The notes under the pieces are model-generated. The model was not told the origin of the DNA. It searched no databases and worked only from the letters and a program-made list of their open reading frames with translations. This document shows, in pieces, positions 1 to 6,108 of a DNA stretch of 6,529 nucleotides; position 1 is the stretch's first letter; every line of letters starts with the position of its first letter. The stretch comes from Rhodobacteraceae bacterium UBA1957 (GTDB lineage Bacteria > Pseudomonadota > Alphaproteobacteria > Rhodobacterales > Rhodobacteraceae): assembly GCA_002336405.1 (NCBI GenBank), contig DDEJ01000135.1, forward strand, positions 1-6,529, given 5' to 3'. The position numbers and the translations under genes are program-made.

Positions 1-33
1 CCATCTGTTTTCCTGTCTTGCTGTATGGCTTGA

Positions 34-60
34 TGAGAAAGGGTAAAATAACCCTCAGGT
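34..60 (-). terminator. weak hairpin downstream of the FAD oxidoreductase
   Basis: AGGGT (40-44) and ACCCT (51-55) form a 5-bp stem with a six-base loop, lying 13 bases past the oxidoreductase stop codon on the minus strand. After the stem the minus strand reads TTTCTCAT, so there is only a poor U-tract. It may be a weak terminator. The same stretch holds a direct repeat, GGTAAAATAA, at 42-51 and 58-67. Confidence 0.3.
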
Positions 61-68
61 AAAATAAA

Positions 69-1412
69 TTAGCTCCAAGGAAAGGGACTGCTTGAGGTCG
101 GGTGCAGCTCACCCTTGGCAAACCGTTCGAAACGGAACGGTTTCAAAAGCTCTTGTTCGCTGCCCATTACCTCGTCAGCCACCAACCGCCCTACACCCAG
201 CATTTTATACCCATGGTTGCTGTCGGCTATGATCGAAACATTCTGTCTAAAACAGTCAAAAACGGGGAAACTGTCAGCGGTGAAACATCCAATACCGCCG
301 GATTCCTCGCGGTGATATTTCGGCATCATACCCTCGAACCGTTTATGGCAATGCGCCAGCGCCGAGACCCACATATGCGCAAAATCCTGCGATGAAATAA
401 ACTCTGGGCTCGAGGGTCCGTAAGGATCGATCGCCACTTCGTTGACGGGGGTATTCACTTTATAGGGGGCGGCACCACCCTGAATGCCGTTAAAATGCCA
501 ATCAGGCTTGTAATAAATTCCCCACAATTCATCGGTTATCAGCGCGCCATCGACGTCGGAATAAAGCGGCGCGTCAGTATCCACATGAATAACCGGAGGC
601 ATATTTCCATCATTGCCCATTAATGTTTCAGGCGGCACTGTCAGCACGCCCTCCTCCAGTTGCCAATAGCGCCACATATCCACGTTCTGACGGGTCTGGC
701 CCGTCAAATCTTTGACCGTGATCTGGCTTGGTAAATCCAGCATAGACCAGAAATCGCGCACCCAAGGACCTGTGGCAACTACTACCTGCTCGCAGGTAAC
801 CGTCCCCTTGTCGGTCTCAACTGCGCGCACCGCAGAAGATCCGTGCTCGTAGGTAAAGCCCAAAACCTCGACACCAGTGATGATCCGCACCCCAAGGGCT
901 TCAACCTTTTTCGCCAACCCGTACATTGCCGGCGTGTTGTTGGCATAGCCACCACGCTTTTCATGCAGCACAGATGTGATGCCCTGCGCCTGCCAATCGC
1001 TGAAGATATCGTTCATGTAGGCCGTACAAGCAGACGCGCCCTCTATAAAGGCGCTGTCATATCCGATGGCCTGCTGCTCGGCGTGTATTTGTGCCACATC
1101 CTCATGCATCGATTCGCATGAAATTTGCATATAACCGACCGGGTGGTAACTAAACGCTTCCGGGTCACTTTCCCAGACCCCGACCGAGTGCGCCATCAAT
1201 TCGCGCATCGCCGGTTGAAAATAATTATTACGCACCACACCACAGGCAATCCCCGTAGCACCCGCTGCGATCCCACTTTTGTCTAAAACAACAATGCGGC
1301 CCCCTACGTCTTCGCCAGATTCAATCAATTTTTCGGCGAGGCGCCAAGCACATGACAATCCATGAATACCCGCACCTATAACTATAAAATCTGCATGTTT
1401 GGGAAAGGCCAT
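69..1412 (-). CDS. FAD-dependent oxidoreductase of the DAO (D-amino acid / sarcosine oxidase) family
   Basis: This is a 447-residue cytoplasmic flavoprotein that probably oxidises an amine or amino acid (C-N bond oxidation); the substrate is not identifiable. An N-terminal Rossmann fold is visible: GAGIHG at residues 13-18 is the GxGxxG dinucleotide motif, and the acidic residue after the second strand is Asp44 in VVLDKS. It is followed by the glycine-rich GATGIACG segment (51-58) typical of the family. The C-terminal FAD-contacting region, about residues 372-417, contains NHGYKMLGVG. Length fits the DAO family, and no signal peptide or membrane segment is seen. The frame extends up to a GTG at 1430, but AGGAG at 1424-1420 lies seven bases before the ATG at 1412, which I prefer; an ATG at 1418 abuts the Shine-Dalgarno and is unlikely. 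The gene is divergent from a GntR regulator and is its likely target. The family call is firm; the reaction is inference. Confidence 0.88.
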   Translation of the reverse strand: MAFPKHADFIVIGAGIHGLSCAWRLAEKLIESGEDVGGRIVVLDKSGIAAGATGIACGVVRNNYFQPAMRELMAHSVGVWESDPEAFSYHPVGYMQISCESMHEDVAQIHAEQQAIGYDSAFIEGASACTAYMNDIFSDWQAQGITSVLHEKRGGYANNTPAMYGLAKKVEALGVRIITGVEVLGFTYEHGSSAVRAVETDKGTVTCEQVVVATGPWVRDFWSMLDLPSQITVKDLTGQTRQNVDMWRYWQLEEGVLTVPPETLMGNDGNMPPVIHVDTDAPLYSDVDGALITDELWGIYYKPDWHFNGIQGGAAPYKVNTPVNEVAIDPYGPSSPEFISSQDFAHMWVSALAHCHKRFEGMMPKYHREESGGIGCFTADSFPVFDCFRQNVSIIADSNHGYKMLGVGRLVADEVMGSEQELLKPFRFERFAKGELHPTSSSPFPWS

Positions 1413-1448
1413 GCCCATTCTCCTATTCACAAGTCTATAAGCTCACAA

Positions 1449-1467
1449 TATACCAAAAATAAACCAA
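1449..1467 (-). promoter_or_regulatory. candidate GntR operator on the oxidoreductase side
   Basis: On the minus strand this reads TTGGTTTA, three bases, then TTGGTATA: two direct repeats 11 bp apart, about one helical turn. It is the mirror image of the tandem pair beside the GntR start, and it lies 37 bases upstream of the oxidoreductase start codon. That placement suits control of the oxidoreductase by the neighbouring regulator. One of the two repeats has a mismatch (TTTA for TATA). Confidence 0.5.
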
Positions 1468-1569
1468 TATTACTGTACAATTAACATTTGTATCGCATTT
1501 AAGCATTATTACAACTTATTTTGGATATATTTCTATACTTTTATTTTCCTCTGTACTTAATTTTCTAAT

Positions 1570-1599
1570 TTGGTATATTATTGGTATACAAAATTGTAT
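1570..1599 (+). promoter_or_regulatory. candidate GntR operator (autoregulatory side)
   Basis: TTGGTATA occurs at 1570-1577 and again, identically, at 1581-1588, giving an 11-bp period. The second copy runs into a dyad, ATACAA-AA-TTGTAT (1586-1599), and also forms TTGGTATACAAA, palindromic except at one pair. Escherichia coli NanR, an FCD-type GntR protein, is known to bind tandem GGTATA repeats, so the word and arrangement fit this regulator class. The site sits just upstream of the regulator's ribosome binding site, implying autoregulation. Confidence 0.55.
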
Positions 1600-1603
1600 C
1601 TTT

Positions 1604-1607
1604 GGGA
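1604..1607 (+). promoter_or_regulatory. ribosome binding site that decides the GntR start
   Basis: GGGA lies nine bases before the ATG at 1617. The in-frame TTG at 1581 has no Shine-Dalgarno and lies inside the operator repeats, so the shorter start is favoured. Confidence 0.5.
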
Positions 1608-1616
1608 AATAACAAA

Positions 1617-2297
1617 ATGAAATATGGCGCCGTTGAAATTGCTGGAGAAATCACTCGTGAAATTCTTGCGGACATTTATCTACACAGAGAAAGATTGCCT
1701 TCCGAACGCAAGCTTTTAGAACGCTTTGGCTGCGCAAGGGGTACGATCAGACAGGCTCTTTTTCTGCTTGAACAGAGGGGGTTGTTAGAAACCAAACCCG
1801 GCAGTGGCAGCTATGTTATACATCAACAGAAGCCTCATAACATAACAGGAATTGATCAAGCCCGCCCGCTTGAATTAATCGACGCCAGATTCGCTCTTGA
1901 GCCCCATATTTGCCGGTTGGCGGTGCTCCAAGCGACCGGACGTGACCTCGAACAAGCCGAATCACTTTTGCTCGAAATGGAAAGCTGTAGCGATGACATG
2001 ATGAAATTTGCCACTGCGGACGCAGCCTTTCACGTTCTGCTGGCTGAAACGACCGAAAATTCGATTTTGATATGGGTGGTTCAGCAAATCAATAAAGTTC
2101 GCGCCCACAAGCAATGGGAAAGAATGCGCAATCTAACGCTCACCCCACCTATGGTGGCGAGCTATAATCGCCAACATCGCGAAATTTTCAATGCCATCGC
2201 CACACGGCAACCGGAACAAGCTGCCGACGCCATGAAACGCCATCTTGACGAAGCGCGGCGATCTCTAACCCAAGCCGTATCCGATGGGACAAGCTGA
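1617..2297 (+). CDS. GntR-family transcriptional regulator, FadR subfamily (FCD domain)
   Basis: This is a 226-residue DNA-binding regulator. Residues 1-68 form the GntR winged helix: RLPSERKLLERFGCARGTIR (26-45) is the helix-turn-helix, followed by QALFLLEQRGLL and the wing GSGSYV (62-67). Residues about 84-218 form the all-helical FCD ligand domain. The usual metal/ligand set of that domain is present as Asp135 and His139 (DAAFH), His187 (RQHREIF) and His209 (KRHLDEA), so it probably senses a carboxylate-bearing small molecule through a bound metal. The reading frame extends back to a TTG at 1581, but ATG 1617 has the Shine-Dalgarno. It is divergent from the FAD oxidoreductase, and TTGGTATA repeats lie at both ends of the spacer, so it likely represses that gene and itself. 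NanR-like operator words do not make it NanR; the effector is unknown. Confidence 0.9.
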   Translation: MKYGAVEIAGEITREILADIYLHRERLPSERKLLERFGCARGTIRQALFLLEQRGLLETKPGSGSYVIHQQKPHNITGIDQARPLELIDARFALEPHICRLAVLQATGRDLEQAESLLLEMESCSDDMMKFATADAAFHVLLAETTENSILIWVVQQINKVRAHKQWERMRNLTLTPPMVASYNRQHREIFNAIATRQPEQAADAMKRHLDEARRSLTQAVSDGTS

Positions 2298-2326
2298 ACC
2301 CGCAAGTCCGCCGGCAGAGATGTACC

Positions 2327-3275
2327 TCAATTGCCATGGCATCCCCTGCAAAAACGCGAAAGTCCAGTTTTGTTCAACCGACCTCGCAGGCCGATACAGA
2401 TGATCGCGCAGTTACTCTGGCAGACACTTCCATCCGGCACCACCGCAAGCTGCCAGCGCGGCTCGACCACTTGCAACAGCAAATGCAGACCATCTTGATT
2501 GTGGATAAATCCTTTCGCCCGAATTACCCCATACTGCTGACTGGCCAAAGCCTTTGCCAGTAGGGTGGCGTTGGTGTTTGCTTTCGGTCTAAGCACGAGA
2601 TTGTCGAACACAGTTCCCACGTGATCCGTCACATCTGCGTACCGTTTGCGCAGCCCCCCCCAACACGGCATCAAGCGGCACCTTAGCGTGTTTGGCTGGC
2701 ACCTGACGGGCCAGCGGCGCCTTCTGTGTCAACCAATCCTCTAAGAAGATCTGCTCAGCGCATTCGATCAAATCAAGTTTGTTGACGATCAAAAGATCTG
2801 CCTCGGCCAGTTGGCGCTGCACAGCGTCACCAATATAGATGTCTTCAAAAGCCGCCTCCACAGTCTCTGCATCGACCAGCACCACGATACCGTTTGACTG
2901 CCCCCCCGCCAGCACAGTTAAGCTGTTGTCGATCACTGCGGGTATCGCCACGCCTGAGGCCTCGATTAAAATATGATCCGGAGGCGGCTTGAACGCACAT
3001 ATATCCATCAAAGCCGCTGAAAGGTCATCGCCGAACGAACAACAAATACAACCGCCCGCGATCGAGATAATATTGCCATCTTCGGCCTCGATGAGATCTT
3101 CATCAATCGAAAGAGCCCCAAATTCATTGACCAAGACTGCCAGACGCACGCCATTTGCAGTGCGCAGCAGGTGATTGATCAGCGTGGTTTTGCCAGCCCC
3201 CAAATAACCGCCAATCACAGTGACGGGTACGGCGGCGGGCACCTTAGCAGGGACACGGATTACAGCTTTTGTCAC
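2327..3275 (-). pseudogene. CobW/COG0523-family GTPase (metal chaperone), split by a frameshift
   Basis: COG0523 proteins are GTPases that deliver metals such as Zn or Co to client enzymes. The N-terminal part carries the P-loop GYLGAGKT (residues 23-30), the metal-binding CxCC motif C76-I-C78-C79 after a GG, the ILIEASG segment (102-108) and the guanine-specificity motif NKLD (165-168). After Leu205-Gly-Gly a run of eight G (plus-strand C8, 2654-2661) throws the frame, which then runs out of frame to 2589. The other frame, from 2653 to 2327, encodes an evident CobW C-terminal domain (108 residues, with AKGFIHNQDGLHLLLQVV). Removing one G gives a continuous protein of 315 residues, normal for the family. 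The start is GTG 3275, overlapping the upstream amidohydrolase by 32 bases; GTG 3242, one base beyond that gene's stop, is an alternative, and neither has a good Shine-Dalgarno. As written the product lacks its C-terminal domain and is probably non-functional unless slippage corrects it. Confidence 0.85.
2654..2661 (-). repeat. G8 homopolymer at the frameshift point of the COG0523 gene
   Basis: The minus strand reads TTGGGGGGGGCTG. With seven G it would decode Leu-Gly-Gly-Leu and join the two halves of the GTPase; with eight it does not. Two other C7/G7 tracts in the same unit (2901-2907 and 4804-4810) are in frame. Confidence 0.85.
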
Positions 3276-4908
3276 AGCGCACTGACTGGAAAAATCCGCC
3301 CCCCTGCACAGTCCCCCAAACGTTGATATCTCTCAAATCTGCGTCCTCCACCCCAGTGGGGTCGGCGTCAAGCACAGCGAAATCAGCGTGGTTTCCAACC
3401 TCGATAGAACCAACCTCGTGATCCAGTTGCAACGTATAGGCTGCCCCTAGGGTGATCGCATAAAGAGCCTCAGCGACAGTGATCTTCTCGGCCGCCCCCT
3501 GCACCCGCCCCGAAGCGGTGCGGCGGTTGACCGCACACCAAGCCGTGAACAGCGGCCCAAGCGGGGTCACCGGCGCACCGCAGTGGATTGCCATCGGAAC
3601 GCGCTGATCCAAAGCGGTGCGACAGGCGTTCATCCGCAGGGCACGGTCGGGGCCCACGGTCAAAGCGTAATGCGCATCCCCCCAATAAAGATGGTGATTG
3701 GCAAACAGATTGACACAAACACCCAAGGTCCGCATCCGGCGAAATTGGGCGCGATCGGCTAATTGGCAATGCTGCAAGGTAAAGCGGTGATCGCGATGAG
3801 GATGCGCCTTGAGGGCTGGGCCCAGCATATCCAGCGCCAATTATATGGCCTGATCACCATTGATATGGGTGTGCACCTGAACCCCCGCTTCCAGCGCGAG
3901 ATGATAGATTTCCGACAGTTGCTCAGGCGTAATATACCAAAGCCCGTTCGGCGCGCCGTTGTAATATCCAGACCAACGCATCCGAGCCGGAAATCCCTGA
4001 ATAGACCCATCAGCAACAATTTTTATTTTCCCCAACCGCAACCGGTCAGTGGATAGTTTTGCCAACTCGCCAACCCGCGCAATCAAGTCTTTAGGAGACA
4101 GGCCAATAAAAAGCTTCAGCGGGACCAAGCGTGCTGAAAAATCTTCTGCACTCGTAACGATTTGCATCATCTCAACGGTCTCATCGCTCAGACGCGATGC
4201 CAGATCTGTCACTGTTGTCACACCTGCACGTACGCAAATTTTTGCGAAATCCTGCAGACCCTGCGCATCGGCATCGGTCAACGACCTGTCAAACCCTACA
4301 TAGCCCGCGACCGACATCATCACTTCTGGTCCCTTCAACTCACCTGTTGGCAGGCCCTCATGATCCAGCGCAATACCCGGGTGATTGATACCAGACTTAA
4401 GCAACCCCGACAGTGAAAGTGCTTTGGTATTCACATTCAGTATATGTCCAGAAGCATGCAGCACTTCGATGGGACGTGTGGTGGACACACGGTCAAGATC
4501 GCCCCGCGACAGGCGCTGATTGCCCATATAGATTGGATCGAGTTGCCAACCTGACAGCGGCGCTTCAGCATCATCAAGCTGCTGCTCGGCCTCAGACAAA
4601 CGCGCTAAAACGGCGTCAATTGTTGTCAATCCTGAGCAGATTTTTTCCTCTGGGTCCATCCGGCCAAAATAACCACAGTAGGTTTTACGCCAGAAACTGC
4701 CCTCCATCGCATGAGCATGACCCTCGACAAATCCCGGCATCAGAACTTTATCTGCAAACCGCTCGTCGAGACTGTAGGCTCCCCAAGCCTTAAGCTCTGC
4801 CAGCCCCCCCACACCAAGAATGCGGCCCTCTTTTACCGCCACATGGGTCGCCTCGGGTCGAGAGGGATCCATGGTGATTATTTTTTGCTGAAAAATTGTC
4901 GTGGTCAT
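3244..4908 (-). pseudogene. YtcJ-like metal-dependent amidohydrolase, interrupted by an in-frame TAA
   Basis: Members of this amidohydrolase family (YtcJ, N-substituted formamide deformylase NfdA) hydrolyse C-N bonds in a metal-dependent TIM barrel. ATG 4908 has AAGG seven bases upstream. Visible features are the N-terminal beta-sandwich part, GHAHAMEG with the metal-binding His64 and His66, HTHINGD (346-352), HC at 380-381, and a C-terminal composite-domain tail with HADFAVLDADPTGV. Codon 356 (3841-3843) is TAA; reading continues in the same frame straight into conserved sequence (ALDMLGPALKAHPHRDHR), so the intact gene would be 554 residues, normal for the family. At 442-446 it reads HCGAP where the family normally has a Ser-Asp pair, so the catalytic Asp appears replaced by Gly444. 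The last ten residues, CDKSCNPCPC, overlap the COG0523 start. It heads the minus-strand unit and is divergent from a LysR regulator. Likely a pseudogene; the substrate is unknown. Confidence 0.87.
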
Positions 4909-5017
4909 AATGCGACCTTAAAATTAATACTGCCATTAACCTATCATATGGTACAGTCAATTATTCAAAAAATACTTTTACCGTTTCAATAAAGTTCTTT
5001 TTATAATGGAAGGCCCA
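4909..5017. promoter_or_regulatory. divergent promoter region between the amidohydrolase unit and the LysR gene
   Basis: This AT-rich spacer of 109 bases holds the start regions of both divergent genes. It includes ACTGCCAT (4929-4936) and ATGG-TA-CAGT (4948-4957), an interrupted dyad, with a nested imperfect palindrome TATCATATGGTA (4942-4953, one mismatched pair). LysR regulators usually bind such interrupted dyads next to their own divergent gene, so this is the best operator candidate. A clean T-N11-A box centred on the dyad is not evident, and promoter hexamers could not be assigned. Confidence 0.4.
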
Positions 5018-5950
5018 ATGCTGAATTTCACCCTCAAGCAGCTGCGTTATGTTGAAGCCGCAGGAAGACTGGGATCAATCGCCAGTGCTGCAACCAAGCT
5101 AAATACCTCACAATCTTCCATAACCGCGGCCATTGATGTCCTTGAGGCCGAGCTTGGTTTTGATTTATTTCTGCGCACCCCAGCGAAGGGTATTCACCCA
5201 ACTTCTGCAGGGCTTGAGACACTCAAATTGATCCGCAGCTATCTTGACCAAACATTGCATTTCGAAGCTGATTTACTGTCAGTGGGTGGCGCCGCAACCG
5301 GGTTGGTTAAACTGGCCTGTTATTCCACAGCCGCCCCAAGCTTTCTGCCGCCAGTCCTGAAATCAATCACTACACGCTTTCCAAGCCTGTCACTTAGCAT
5401 GCTTGAGGGCCATATGGGGATGATTATCAATTGCCTCGACAGTGGAGAGGCCGATCTGGTGTTCACCTATGAACAATCCATCGATCATCGGCATGCGTTT
5501 CACCCTCTGTTCGCCGCGCCGCCCTATGCGTTAATCGCCACCGGCGACCCGTTATCGCAGCAAACCGAAGTGACACTCGCCCAGCTTGCGAGCCGCCCCA
5601 TGGTTTTATTGGATTTGCCCTTCTCGCGGGATTATTTCACCAGCCTGTTCGACGGTATGCAAGGCGCACCAATTGTGGCGCATTCAACGCGGTCATCTGA
5701 AATGGTGCGGGCGCTAGTTTCGGCCGGGTTTGGCTTTTCAATTTTAAACATTCGCCCATTAGGATACGGTGAAGGTGATGCGCAAAACACCGCCCTTCGC
5801 GCGCTACCCATCCGTCCGGCAGGCGCAGTGCCCATATTCGGCATTGCGACTACTGCAAACGTCAAACAACCAAAAATAGTGCGCGCCTTCATTGAGACCT
5901 GTCTTAACCTTAAAGCTCAAGGCGCTTTTGATCGTATATTGGTGTTCTGA
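5018..5950 (+). CDS. LysR-family transcriptional regulator
   Basis: This is a 310-residue LysR regulator with the usual two-part layout. The N-terminal winged helix-turn-helix spans residues 1-65: LKQLRYVEAAGRLGSIASAA then TKLNTSQSSITAAIDVLEAE is the classic pattern, ending in LFLRTPAKGIHPTSAG. A linker helix follows, and from about residue 90 a periplasmic-binding-like effector domain (GLVKLACYSTAAPSFLPPVL, then SGEADLVFTYE) runs to the end. The frame starts at ATG 5006, but GGAAGG at 5008-5013 lies four bases before ATG 5018, and the family's N-terminus matches that start. It is transcribed away from the amidohydrolase/COG0523 unit, the usual arrangement for a LysR protein that controls its divergent neighbour in response to a pathway metabolite. 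The gene is intact, unlike the unit it faces. The effector is not predictable. Confidence 0.9.
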   Translation: MLNFTLKQLRYVEAAGRLGSIASAATKLNTSQSSITAAIDVLEAELGFDLFLRTPAKGIHPTSAGLETLKLIRSYLDQTLHFEADLLSVGGAATGLVKLACYSTAAPSFLPPVLKSITTRFPSLSLSMLEGHMGMIINCLDSGEADLVFTYEQSIDHRHAFHPLFAAPPYALIATGDPLSQQTEVTLAQLASRPMVLLDLPFSRDYFTSLFDGMQGAPIVAHSTRSSEMVRALVSAGFGFSILNIRPLGYGEGDAQNTALRALPIRPAGAVPIFGIATTANVKQPKIVRAFIETCLNLKAQGAFDRILVF

Positions 5951-6108
5951 GGGCAGTATGTTTGGGCAGAAGGACAATCCCAATAAATGGTGGAACTCGC
6001 CACATTAAATCTGTTTTGCATCACAATAAAAATTAGTTAAATATCTAATATATTGCTTAGAAATTATTTCTACACGCTGCAATTCACCTCGAAAACTGGA
6101 TAAATGAT
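5951..6108 (+). other. AT-rich intergenic region before the solute-binding protein
   Basis: No gene is visible. Two poor hairpins occur: TTGGG (5962-5966) with CCCAA (5979-5983) across a 12-base loop, and GTGG (5990-5993) with CCAC (6000-6003). Neither has a U-tract, so a LysR terminator is not established. The second half is strongly AT-rich and probably carries the promoter of the downstream gene, but no clear -35/-10 pair could be assigned. TGGA at 6097-6100, eight bases before ATG 6109, is a weak ribosome binding site. Confidence 0.45.

Larger units (their letters stand above)
1431..1616. promoter_or_regulatory. divergent promoter region between the FAD oxidoreductase and the GntR gene
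   Basis: This AT-rich spacer must hold the promoters of both divergent genes. A TATATT hexamer occurs on each strand next to its gene (minus strand 1452-1447; plus strand 1574-1579), and each overlaps a TTGGTATA element, a layout suited to repression. I could not place convincing -35 boxes at 17-base spacing, so the promoter hexamers are tentative. Related but poorer words also occur inside the spacer, such as TTGGATATA at 1521-1529 and TTGTATC at 1488-1494. Confidence 0.55.

Noticed and set aside
1413..1430. Upstream GTG start of the FAD oxidoreductase
   Set aside because: The Shine-Dalgarno AGGAG lies inside this extension and is correctly spaced for ATG 1412.
1581..1616. Upstream TTG start adding 12 residues to the GntR regulator
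   Set aside because: It has no Shine-Dalgarno and lies in the operator repeats; ATG 1617 has GGGA nine bases upstream, and the GntR fold begins there.
2298..2340. Bidirectional terminator between the convergent GntR and COG0523 genes
   Set aside because: The 29-base gap has no GC-rich hairpin with a T-run; the TGCCATGGCA palindrome at 2331-2340 lies inside coding sequence.
2336..2563. Plus-strand 75-codon open frame
   Set aside because: It lies antisense to the CobW C-terminal domain, which has clear family sequence; no ribosome binding site or recognisable domain.
4413..4793. Plus-strand 126-codon open frame
   Set aside because: It is antisense to conserved amidohydrolase sequence and looks like low-quality shadow coding.
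5006..5017. ATG 5006 as the LysR start
   Set aside because: There is no Shine-Dalgarno before it; GGAAGG inside the extension serves ATG 5018, where LysR homology starts.
5962..5983. Rho-independent terminator after the LysR gene
   Set aside because: Five-base stem with a 12-base loop and no U-tract; too weak to call.
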